The translations under genes were made by a program, and so were the position numbers. From NCBI RefSeq assembly GCF_002575655.3, contig NC_053039.3:378797633-378861632 (forward strand): DNA of 64,000 nt, written 5' to 3'. The stretch is from Aegilops tauschii subsp. strangulata (lineage: Eukaryota; Streptophyta; Magnoliopsida; Poales; Poaceae). This document shows, piece by piece, positions 12,795-23,161 of this stretch. Position 1 is the first letter of the stretch. Each line of letters opens with the position of its first letter. The notes beneath the pieces were generated by a model that was not told the origin of the DNA, ran no database searches, and saw only the letters and a program-made list of their open reading frames with translations.

Positions 12795-12811
12795 TGGCGC
12801 CCACCATGGGG
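12795..12811 (+). other. Primer-binding site, probably tRNA-Lys
   Basis: TGGCGCCCACCATGGGG starts two bases after the LTR. It is complementary to the 3' end of plant tRNA-Lys (CCCCACGGTGGGCG plus CCA) except for one G-to-A difference. The tRNA assignment is from memory of plant tRNA-Lys. Confidence 0.7.
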
Positions 12812-14932
12812 CCAGGTGCACTGTCGTCCGGAGACCTGTTCTGGACGGGAACCCTTTTCCTCCCGCGCGAGCGTAGCCAGCCCGCCACGCCCGATGGCGC
12901 TTGCCCCAACGCGCTGCAGGGCGTCGACGACGCCTGCGCGGCAAGCTGCCTCGCCGATCTTCTTGGCGAGGCTCGCATCTCCGACGAGCCTGCGTCCGAT
13001 GCGGGCACAGACTGCCGTGAGAGCCGCCTTGTCAGCCTGCTCGACCAGCTCCACGTCTCCAGCGAGCTTGCTGTGGACTTGGAGTCGGTCGGCTCCACTG
13101 ACCCGATGCTGGTCGACTCCGACACGGCATCGCTTCACGCCTTCCCCACCAACATGGTGATCATCGACGACCCTCTCCCTCGAGTCGACAGTGGCAGCAA
13201 TGCTGTCACTGAGGTGTTGGTCATCAGCCACGGCGCCGTCTCCGGCGAGAACGCCCACGACGCCCTACAAGCGGCGCTGCACGACTTGTCCGTCCCCATC
13301 CCGGCCGACGCCGACGCCGAGACACTAGAGGCACGCCGCCTCGCCCTCGTCGTGGAAGGCCAGAAGATAGCATCCATGAGACGCCTCACTGAGGCTCACC
13401 AGCGCGAAGTCGACCGCGCCGCCTTTGGCACGCCGCCCCCTGGCGGGCCGAGCCGAGCCGGCTTCATCAAGAAGCGCGGCGCAACCATCGCCAGCATGCT
13501 AGGAGCAGATCGCACAGTCTACGCCACACCGCTCAAGAACCTGTGTGCCGCCCAGGCGGCCACAGACGAGCTGAACGGGCTGGGGGCTGACGAGCTCCCC
13601 TACATGACTAAACGCATCCAGCAGCTGATCGACGCGGCCGCAGGGCAGCATGAAGCCAGCGCCCGCGCTAAAAGTCCTAACCCACGCCGAGAGCACGGCG
13701 CGACATCCCGGACGCCGACTGCAGACGGCGCCTGCGCAAGAAAAGACAAGGAGTCGGCTGCTAGCCGCAGCCGGACTCGGCTCACCATCGAGCGCGACGC
13801 AGAAGGCCGCCCCCGAGCTGTGGAACGACGAGGCGATCCGCCTCCTCCCCCGCCTCGTGGGGAGAGATATCCCACCCTGCCGCCTGTCATGCATCCGACT
13901 CTTGGCGGCCGACTAGGCCACCGCGAGGGAGTCGGCGAGAATGATGCCCGCCACCGGATCGACCGCCTAGCGCGATCCCTGGCGCTAGAAGAAGAAGATG
14001 ATGTCGGCCCGCCTTGCTTTGGCCCCTGCATCCGCGACGAGCCCTTCCCCAAAGGGTTCTCGCTCCCAAGAGACACGCCAAAGTACAACGGCTCCGTGAA
14101 GCCGGAAGGCTGGTTGATCGACTACTCCACCGCAGTCCGCATAGCAAACGGCAACAGGCGCGTTGCCGTGAAGTACGTCCCGCTCATGCTTCAAGGCACG
14201 GCACGCACTTGGCTGAACGGCCTCAAGCCCTACAGCATCAACAGCTGGCTAGACTTCACGGAAGTCTTCGTCCGCAACTTCACCAGCACGTACAAGCGGC
14301 CTCCCAAGCCCCGCCAGCTCTCCTTGTGCGTCCAAGGGCCCAACGAATCGACTCGCGACTACCTCACACGTTGGGCCGAGCTCCGCAACTCCTGCGAGGG
14401 GGTGCACGAGGTTCAAGCCATAGAGTACTTCACTGCCGGGTGCCGAGAGGGCACCCTCCTCAAGCACCGACTCCTCTGCGATGAGCCGACTACCCTCGAC
14501 GAGCTGCTGATCATAGCAGACAAGTACGCCACTGCCGACTCCTCGATGAAGACCGAGCTTCGAGTGGATGCCTCTGGGAAGGTACTCGCTCCGGCTCCCA
14601 AGATGTCGGCTGGCGACTCCAACCGACGCTCTTACCAGAACGACAACAAGCGCAAGGCCCCCATGCCACCTTCCACCAGTCGGCAAGTAGCCACAGTCGA
14701 AGACGAACAAGCCGAAGAGCGGCCCGCTCCCAAGAAGCAGAAGGGCGGCAGGCCGGCTTGGCAGCCGACTTTCTCCTACGAGCAAACCCTTGATGCTCCC
14801 TGCGAGTTTCACAGCGGCGCGAAGCCGTCCAACCACACGACACGGAAGTGCCATTGGCTCACACGGATCTCCAAAGGCGAGGGGCTGGTGCCGCCTCCAC
14901 CTGCTGGCCCGCCGCTTCCGGCCCCTCAGTAG
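12806..14932 (+). pseudogene. gag: Gypsy gag polyprotein
   Basis: The first ATG after the LTR (12806, inside the primer-binding site) opens a 708-residue frame. The retrotransposon gag domain lies in about 14170-14560; motifs include LMLQGTARTWLNGL, FVRNFTSTYKRP and RDYLTRWAELRNSC. An unusual Cys/His knuckle (C-x2-H-x9-H-x4-C) is at about 14800-14850. The N-terminal 450 residues are low complexity, rich in Ala, Arg, Pro and Asp. The frame ends in a proline-rich tail, and the protease lies in another frame. Whether that is a natural gag-pol shift or a later indel cannot be told from one copy. Confidence 0.85.
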
Positions 14933-14936
14933 CCGG

Positions 14937-15809
14937 CTGTTCGACCAGCAGTCGGAGCAATTCAAGATGAGTTCCCAAGATGAGCATGCCGCCTACGTCG
15001 TCTTCACAAGCCAAATTGAAGACAGGCGCAGTCGGTGCCGTCAGCACCAAGAAGTCAACGCGGTCGCCTCCAACAACCCCGAGTTTATGCATTGGTCTGA
15101 GAAGCCTATCAGCTGGAGCCAGGCCGATCACCCAGAGGTGATGCCGTCTCCCGACTCCTATGCATTGGTGTTGGACACCACCCTCGCGACAGAAAGGCGA
15201 GCCGCTCGTTTCTCCCGTGTGCTGATTGACGGCGGGAGCAGTATCAACATACTGTACCGTGACACCATGGAGAAGCTGAACCTCAAGACGAGGCAACTCA
15301 TGCCAAGCCGGACTGTGTTCCATGGCATCATACCCGGCCTGTCCTGTTCCCCAATCGGCAAGATCAAGATGGATGTTCTCTTCGCAGACAAGGATCACTA
15401 CCGTCGAGAGGCGATCTGGTTTGAAGTGGTGGATTTAGAGAGCCCTTACCACGCATTGCTTGGCCGACCTGCCCTGGCCAAGTTCATGGCTGTGCCCCAC
15501 TACGCCTACCTCAAGATGAAGATGCCGAGTTCGAAGGGGATCATCACCATAGCCGGAGACTACAAGAAATCTTCCGAGTGTGCTGCAGCCAGCAGCCGGC
15601 TAGCCGAGTCCCTCGTGATTGGTGAAGAAAAGAAGATGCTGGACCGAGTCGTGGCCATGGCCGGCAAGCAGCCGACCCTGTCCCCCGACCCCAAGGAGTA
15701 TGACGCTCAAGGCTCCTTCCAGCCAGCCAAGGAAACCAAGAAGATACGGCTGGACCCGGAGAACCCGGAGAGGTTTGCTGTGATTGGGGCAAACCTAGAC
15801 AGTAAATAG
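14937..15809 (+). pseudogene. Gypsy protease region
   Basis: The frame carries EHAAYVVFTSQ and then the aspartic protease site LIDGGSS (Asp codon 15228-15230), followed by the family motif ALLGRPALAKF. DGGSS instead of DSGA is usual in the Tat-like lineage. The frame is closed by TAG at 15807-15809, which interrupts a conserved stretch that continues as EGELVDFLRENRD. Related elements have Gln there, so CAG to TAG is likely. A small deletion just after moves the RT into another frame. Confidence 0.85.
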
Positions 15810-15834
15810 GAAGGCGAGCTCGTCGACTTCCTCC

Positions 15835-17238
15835 GTGAGAATCGGGACTGCATGGTCCCCAAAGGACATGCCAGGTGTTCCGAAGGATTTCGCCGAGCAC
15901 AAGCTACACGTTCGAGAAGACGCAAAGCCAGTCAAGCAACCTCTCCGCCGACTGTCGGAGGAGAAGAGAAGGATAGTGGGTGAAGAGATAGCCCGACTCC
16001 TGGCAGCCGGCTTCATTATGGAGGTGTTTTTCCCAGAATGGCTTGCCAACCCGGTCCTAGTGTTGAAGAAGAATAACAAATGGTGCATGTGTATAGATTA
16101 CACTAGCCTCAACAAAGCCTGCCCCAAAGATCTGTTTGCCTTACCCCGAATTGATCAAGTGATAGACTCCACAGCCGGATACGAGCTGTTGAGTTTCTTG
16201 GATGCCTACTCAGGCTACCACCAGATCAAGTTGGATCCAGCCGACCGCCTGAAGACCGCCTTCATCACACCATTCGGAGCTTTCTGCTACCTGACTATGA
16301 CATTCGGCTTGAGAAATGCCGGTGCCACTTTTCAGCGTTGCATGCGGAAATGCCTCCTCAAGCAACTCGGCAGAAATGCCCACGTCTATGTAGACGATAT
16401 CATGGTGAAGACGAAGAAGCGCGGCACCCTGCTGGAAGACCTCAGAGAAACATTTGTCAACTTGCGCCGGTTCCAGATCAAGCTCAACCCTGAGAAATGC
16501 GTGTTCGGAGTACCAGCCGGCCAGCTTCTAGGCTTCTTGGTCTCCGAACGCGGCATTGAGTGCAACCCAGTGAAGATCAAGGCCATAGAGAGGATGGAGA
16601 TTCCTACCAAATTGCGAGACGTTCAGAAGTTTACCGGGTGCCTGGCCTCCCTAAACCGCTTTATCAGCCGGCTAGGGGAGAAGGCTCTCCCCCTGTACCG
16701 ACTCATGAAGAAGTCCACCCACTTCGAGTGGAATGACCAAGCAGACCAAGCTTTCCACGAGTTGAAGAAGATGCTGACCACACCACCTGTCCTGGCAGCG
16801 CCGACTGAGAAAGAGCCCATGCTCCTTTACATTGCTGCGACTAGCCGAGTGGTCAGTACAGTCATCGTGGTTAAGCGTAGCGTCACTGGAGTCTTCCAGC
16901 GCTGCGTTGAGCCAGAGAAGGGCATAGCAATCCTCAAGGATATCCACCAAGGCGAATGCGGCCACCAAGCGGCCTCAAGATCACTTGTCGCCAAAGCTTT
17001 CCGCCATGGTTTCTTCTGGCCGACTGCTTTGGAAGACGCAAAGGAATTAGTCAAATGCTGCAAAGGATGCCAAGTCTTCAGCTCCAAGCAACACCTGCCG
17101 GCTTCTGCACTCAAGACCATCCCCCTCACCTGGCCCTTTGCCGTCTGGGGGCTGGACATGGTGGGCCCATTCAAGACGGCGCGCGGTGGCATGACACATC
17201 TGCTTGTCGCCATAGAAAAAATTCACCAAGTGGATTGA
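15835..17238 (+). pseudogene. Gypsy reverse transcriptase, truncated RNase H, N-terminal integrase
   Basis: RT motifs are intact: CIDYTSLNKACPKD, LSFLDAYSGYHQIKLDP, MTFGLRNAGATFQRCM and YVDD at 16387-16398. RNase H begins (LLYIAATSRVVSTV near 16825), but about 25 residues later the frame jumps to integrase zinc-domain sequence (GECGHQAASRSLVAKAF, C-C-x2-C near 17055). Most of RNase H, including its catalytic acidic residues, and part of the linker are therefore deleted around 16870-16910 while the frame stays open. The integrase core starts (WGLDMVGPFKTARGG), but an extra A in an A-run at 17217-17222 shifts the frame to a TGA at 17236-17238. Confidence 0.88.
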
Positions 17239-18022
17239 AGCGAAGCCAATCAAGAAGCTGAATGGGCCGACTGCCGTGACATTCATCACAGATATCACCA
17301 CCCGGTATGGTATACCACACAGCATCATCACCGACAACGGCACGAATTTTGCCAAGGGAGCACTGGCACGTTTCTGCGTGACACAGGGCATCCGACTGGA
17401 CTTAGCGTCCGTTGCCCACCCGCAGTCAAACGGCCAAGTCGAGCGAGCAAACGGCCTCATCCTCTCCGGCATCAAGCCCCGACTGGTCGTACCACTAGAG
17501 CGTTCGGCCGGCTGCTAGCTTGATGAGCTGCCGGCTGTCCTCTGGAGTCTGCGTACTACCCCGAACAAGTCAATCGGCTTCACCCCTTTCTTCCTTGTAT
17601 ATGGTGCCGAGGCGGTCATCCCAACTAACATCGAGTTCGACTCGCCTCGAGTCACCATGTACACGGAGGCGGAGGCCCAGGAAGCGCGAGAAGACGGCGT
17701 CAACCTCCTGGAAGAGAGCCGGCTGTTAGCACTCAGCCGGTCCGCCATCTACCAGCAGGGTTTGCGCCGTTACCACAATCAGAAGGTCAAGCCAAGATCC
17801 TTCCAAGAAGGCGATCTTGTGCTCCGGCTGATCCAGCGAACAGCCGGCCAGCACAAGCTCTCGGCCCCTTGGGAAGGACCCTTCGTCGTCAGCAAGGCCC
17901 TAGGCAACAACTCCTACTACCTGATCGACACACAGAAGCCGAAGGCACGCAAGAGAGATGATTCCGGCAAGGAGTCGGAACGACCATGGAACGCCAATCT
18001 CCTCAGAAGATTTTACAGTTGA
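17239..18022 (+). pseudogene. Gypsy integrase C-terminal part
   Basis: This continues the integrase core in a new frame: ITDNGTNFAKGAL and HPQSNGQVERANGLIL give the second Asp and the Glu of the DDE triad. TAG at 17516-17518 replaces a conserved Trp (TGG to TAG). The frame then reopens with FFLVYGAEAVIPTN and the C-terminal GPFVVSKALGNNSYYL block, ending at TGA 18020-18022. Confidence 0.88.
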
Positions 18023-18456
18023 AAGCAGTATGTACCATGCTACCTTTTGTATTAAGTACAAGACAACGGGCCCCCCGAGGTGTACTCGGGGACTACCCTC
18101 TTTTATCTATGTATGACAAGTGTCATACCTATGAATGTATTGTTACATTTGATTTTCTGTCCGGCACCGGGTTCGACCAGTCGGCCCGGGGACTTGCCGC
18201 CTTGAGTTATATTAAATTTCTACCTGCAGTTAGACAAGTATTGTGCCAGCACCCGAGCCCTCTCTTGTTGAAAGTCGCAGCTCGAAGAACCAACTGACCG
18301 ACTGGCAAGAGCCAAAGGCAGGAAAGGTTGCCCACACGAAAAACAGCTAAGGACTAAACAACCTATATAACACAAGCTGGCCTCCCACCACGCCTACCGG
18401 CTGTCAGAACAACCGGCTGGCCGGCTACCCATTCACTTTGCTACAATCCAAGAAAG
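18023..18456. other. Gypsy 3' region between pol and the antisense gene
   Basis: No coding frame is supported here. A polypurine-tract-like motif, CTCGGGGACTAC, lies at about 18086-18097 on the plus strand, the same core as the true tract at 23148-23161. A related GGGGACTTGCC follows near 18188. Confidence 0.5.
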
Positions 18457-21400
18457 CTAGAGTACTTGCCCTCCCAACCGGCCAAGCACTTCTCCAGCCA
18501 CAGACTGCAGAGCAGCTGTCCGACTGGGAAGGCGGCGACCAAGGGATGGCGGCAAAGGAAACAGCCAAAAGATGAAAAGCAAGAACAATGGGAAGCCAAA
18601 TACATGCATGATTATATTTACACAAAAGGCCTTCGAAAGGCCGGCATTCAACATAGTTTGAATACACCCCCAGTGGGTGGAATTGCGCAAATTTAACAAA
18701 ATATTGTTCAAAAGTAATAAAACAGGAAAGTAAAGGCGGCAGATTAGGCTAAGGGCGCAACAGGCGAGCCGGGCTGGTCGGTGGAGACGGCAGTGCCGGC
18801 TGGAGGAGTGGCCGGCTGGCGAGTCTCGGCTTGGCGGTGCGCTCGCACACGCCTCGTTGCTGGAGGCACGATCAAGCTGAGGCTGGCCGGCTGCTCCACC
18901 ATCTGGCACGGCGTCTTCACCATCCTCCTCCTCCTCCCCGCCCTCGTCGCTGGAGTAGATCTCCTCCGCCGAGTCCTCGCCATCTGCTGGGTTCAGCCCA
19001 AACCACTCCTCCGGCTGAGCAACGCCATTATCATCCACCTCAGGAGCAAAGGCGTTGGTGTCGGTGTAGTTGGCGATCGCCGAGGCACGCTGGATGATAG
19101 CCGGCCGCGCCGGCTCCAGCTCCGTGTCGGCCTCCTGCCGCCAGGTGGCCAGCTGGTCCAAGCTCAGCTCAGGATACCAGGCTTTGACGAACTCCAGCGC
19201 CCGCCTGGCGCCTGACCGAGCTGCAGAAGCCTTCCAGGCCTCAAAGCGGCCAGCCGCTACCTCTAGCCAGTCGGCAGTCTGACTGGGGGTACGGGGAATC
19301 ACCTCGCCGGGCCAGAGAGCGGCCAGCACTTGCGCCCCAACACGCTGAAGCCGGCGGAGCATGCGGTGAGCCGGCTGGAGGCGGGCTTGAATCACCAGGA
19401 GCTGTTCCTCAAGCGACCGGCGAGTGTTCGACGCGATCTCAGCGCCAGCCTGCCTTTGCGCCTCGCGGTGGGCCTCGATGACTTGGTTGGCGGCAGTAGA
19501 GTAACCAGGGAAGTACTCTGCACAAGAAAGAAACAAAGAGAAAAAGAAAAAATACAAAGTTAGAGAATGAACCAAATGGCAAGCGGCAAGCAACGAACGA
19601 AGAAGAAGGCGGCCTACCGTCAACCAAGTCTTCGATCTGGCCGTAGCCGTTGATCAACGACTGCCTAGCCTCAGCCCAGCTCGCCGTCTTGGTCTCGTAC
19701 TCGGCTTGGAGGGCGGCCTCGCTGTCCTGCACCGCCTTCAGGGCCGCCTTGTGGCTCTCCTCCTGGTCGGACAACTTCTTGACTAGGCGGTCACGCTCCT
19801 GAGCCAAGGCGCCGAACTCGGCTTCCTTAGCGTGAAGGGCGGCCTGGGTCCCACCCAGCTGCTCCCTCAGTTTGGCGTTGGCCGCTACAGATATGGCAAA
19901 GAAGAAAAGAGCAATAAGAAAGAAGTCGCCAGGAAAGATCCGGCCCGACTGCTCAGCAGTCGGCCCGAATCTCGGGGACTACACCCAGTGGGTGCGCTGA
20001 CGTGCCCCCACGTGAGATAAAAGAAAGGAAGCACCTACCCCGGCTCTCCGTTAGATCAGCGGTCTTCTGGGACAGCTCCCGAGCCTGGGAGTTGAAGGCA
20101 GCCGCACGGAGGTTGTGGTAGTCCTACAAGTCGGACAGAGAAGCGAATAAGAACAAGATAGCAAACAAAGTCTACCAAGAAGTTCCTAGCCGCCTGCTCA
20201 GCAGCCGACTCGGAACTCGGGGACAACACCCAGTGGGTGCGCTGACGCGCCCCCACGGAAGAAACCAAGATCAAGAAGCAAAAAAGGGAAGACTCACCCG
20301 AATGGCTGCCCGTGTCGCGAGGAACTCGTCATTGTACTGCCTCAGCACGGCGGCCTGGGACTGAAGCCGGTTCCGGACTTCTTGCGCCGCCACATTCACC
20401 ACAGCCGTCCCACCACCCGGCGTCCACACCGAGCTGACGCTGGCCGTCTCCACGTCCTGGGCGGACGAGCTGGAGCCCGCGGCCTTCTGCAGGTCCGGCG
20501 CCGAAGTTGCCTTCCCCGCGCGCTGGCGCGGTGGCGACCGGACCACCAGGTCCGTCCTCGCAGCCCGCTCGCCTCCAGCCGATTGCGCAGGCGGCACGTT
20601 AAGCCGGCTTCCTTGGGCCGCCCCAGTCGGCGATGGCAGTGCCGCCTCCCTCTCCTGGACGATGACGTCGTCCCCCTCCCTCTCCATCCCCGGCAGGTCA
20701 CCACCGGCTTCCTCCGGCGGGGGCTCCGTGATCTCGGGCGCCACGGCGTGCAGGGGGGTGACAAGCAAGGCCCCGGCCACTGCGGCTACAGCCTCCGCCT
20801 GAGCCTTGGCTGCCGCATCGGCTTGTGCCTTCGTCGACTCCTCCGCCTCCTCCTGCGCCGCCTTGGCGGCAGCCGCCCTCAGCTCTTCCGCCTCCCGCTC
20901 CTCCCGTGCCTCCCACGCATTACGCTTCGTCGCCGCTTGAAGCTCGGCGCGGGGGTCCACGCGGCGGGTGCTCCCGGATCCTCTCGGCAATCCAACCACG
21001 GAGGCGGCAGCGACCCGCTCAAAAAAAAGCGGAGCCCTGTTTTTTGAGTCAAGACAAGGATTCAGAAGCCAACAAGAAAAGAAGAAGGAATACGCGGGAG
21101 AATCGACACTTACGCTGAAACCTTTTGCGGCTGCTTCACCACCTTGCGGAAGCGGGCCGCCTTCGCGGCCGCCTCTTCCCGCCTGGTCGCCGCCGCCCCG
21201 CTCTTGGGCTTCTTCGGCCGACTGCCGAATAGGCCCGACGCGGCCCGGCGCTTCTGCGCGCCGCCTCGGGTAGCCGGCGCGGTAGATGAGCCCGCGCCTT
21301 GATCAGACGCCGGCTGGCGGCACGGGACGATATCCGCCTCGTCGTCATCCGGCCAGTCGTCGAAGCTGGCTCCAAGCCCGGAGCCGCCTGCTTCGCCGCC

Positions 21401-22514
21401 TACTTCGCCGCCTCCCGCCTCGGTGTTGTCGTCCATGGCGGCCGCCCCCAAGTCGGGGTCCTCCAAGTCATGCGCCGCCCGGTCGGGGAGAAATTGGCGA
21501 TCCGCCCCCGCTGACCCGGCCGCCGGCCGAAGGAGAGGGTTCTGCCAAGACGAGCTGACTGGTCAGAGTTGGCCAAGAAAAACTTGGTGACTAAAGTACT
21601 AAAGAAGAGAAGATTTAGAAAGCATACCATAGGGGGAGGATTGGCACGGGAGTATGGCTCCTTGCCAAACTGCCACTCCTCGGAGAGCTTGCAGTTAGCA
21701 AGATAATTCACCATGTGAGCTACCTCGTCATGAGGCATCTCCTTGGTGCACATCCGAGTCGGGTCGAGTTGGCCGCTCATTTGACAGATCAAATGAGGGC
21801 GGCTTTGAAGCGGGAGCACCCGGCGCACCACGAAGGCGGCCAGCAGGTCGGACCCAGTCAGGCCCTCTGACTGGATCATTACCCGGAGTAGGGCAACGGC
21901 GGCGGCTCCAGCCCGCGTCAGCGTCCTGGCCGGATAGGACCACTGGGGCCGTCTCCCAGCCGGTGGGCCGGCTACGTAAGCCGGCAAGTTGACGTAGTCG
22001 CCTTGCGGGGCGACGTTCTTCACGTAGAAGTACGATTTCTGCCAGAGCTTCACCGACTGGATCAACGTGATGACAGGGAAGGGGTTGTCGGCTGACGACC
22101 TCCGCATCGCGATGAAGGCGCCGCTCTAAGCCGGCATGCCCTGCATCCGGTGCCGAGCTTGGATTGGAAAAATTCCCCCCAGAGCTCGAGGGTGGGAAGA
22201 ATGCCAAGAAAGCCCTCGCACAGAGTGATGAAGGCAGACATCAGCACCACCGTGTTTGGAGTGAGGTGGTGCGGCTGGAGCTGGTAGAATTCAAGGAAGG
22301 AGCGGAAGAAGGCGCTAGCTGGCAGGCCGAGGCCGCGCAAGAAATGCGAGCGGAAGAGTACCCGCTCGCCTTCCTCCGGTGCCGGCGTGATCTCCTTCTC
22401 CGGCGCGAGACGGACCTGCACCTGGTCCTTGCCGGGCCACCACCGCGTCTTGCGGAGGAAGTCGATGTGGTCCGCGTGGACGTTGGAGCCGTCCCAGTCT
22501 CCGCCGTGCTGCAT
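18457..22514 (-). pseudogene. Antisense six-exon gene inside the Gypsy element, Transposase_28-like N-terminus
   Basis: Read on the minus strand, six exons with GT..AG borders fit: 22514-21628, 21541-21114, 21036-20298, 20123-20039, 19884-19618 and 19517-18457. Phases agree across every junction by hand translation. Exon 1 resembles the 'putative gypsy type transposon' domain (Pfam Transposase_28), for example FYQLQPHHLTPNTVVL and LCEGFLGILPTLELWGEFF. It is broken near 22140 by a frameshift and a TAG. Exons 2-3 are acidic then Ala/Glu-rich with a basic patch (RPKKPKSG) that could be a nuclear signal. Exon 5 is a strong heptad coiled coil (about 85 residues); exon 6 ends acidic then hydrophobic. 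Tat-lineage elements are known to carry extra antisense ORFs in this place; its function is unknown. Confidence 0.8.
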
Positions 22515-22705
22515 GACGGCAAGAAGCTGACGAGAAAGGGTGCGGCGGCGGTGAAACCACGGCCCCGCGGCGGCGAAGCTGCGGGGTAGTGCGAAGATTA
22601 GTGGGACGGCGCGGCGGCGAGAGGCTGCTGCGATGGAGAGAAGGAAGAAGAAGATGGCGGAGCGAGGATGAGCGTGCGAGCGTCTGCCCCTCCCCCTCCT
22701 CCCCC

Positions 22706-22713
22706 TACTTATA
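22706..22713 (-). promoter_or_regulatory. Possible TATA box of the antisense gene
   Basis: TATAAGTA on the minus strand lies about 190 bp upstream of the antisense ATG at 22514, between CT-rich and GC-rich stretches. Position and sequence suit a plant core promoter. It would make the antisense gene independent of the LTR. This is inference from sequence only. Confidence 0.45.
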
Positions 22714-23147
22714 GCCTTGTGCGGCGAAGCCGAGGAGGCGAGGCGTGGGGGGAACGTGGGATTAACTGCGCCCACTCCCCCACGTCCCGCGATTATAGCG
22801 CCCTAACGACGTGCAGAAACTGCTGTCGGAAGGCGAGCGGCCCGCTTTGGGCCACAAAAAATCCGCGCCTGGGCCTAGGCGTGGGAGTGGTGGTCCCCGG
22901 CCTACGGCGGCGTCCCGTCGCGCGCGTGGGCTGGCAGGCTTTTTTCAGCCGGAGGGTGCCATGTGGCGCGCGGGCGGCAAGCGGCCGGCCCGCAACCCGG
23001 CGTGCGCACCAGCTGGCTCCCGCCTTCAGACTTCGAAAATCTCGCCAAAACGGCGCAGCCAACCGAAGCCGGATCCTAGCTGCTGGCTCTTCAAGATAGG
23101 AAGCTGACCGAGCTTCTCGTCCTCCTCTCAGCCTCGAAGCCCAACCA

Positions 23148-23161
23148 GCTTCGGGGACTAC
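23148..23161 (+). other. Gypsy polypurine tract
   Basis: GCTTCGGGGACTAC directly precedes the 3' LTR at 23162. Similar cores lie further inside the element at about 18086, 19971 and 20216. Confidence 0.75.

Noticed and set aside
12614..12805. Upstream extension of the Gypsy gag frame
   Set aside because: Lies inside the 5' LTR and before the primer site; the ATG at 12806 is the first after the LTR.
18466..21558. Plus-strand frames opposite the antisense gene
   Set aside because: Shadow frames in GC-rich coding sequence; the minus strand has domains, splice sites and consistent phases.
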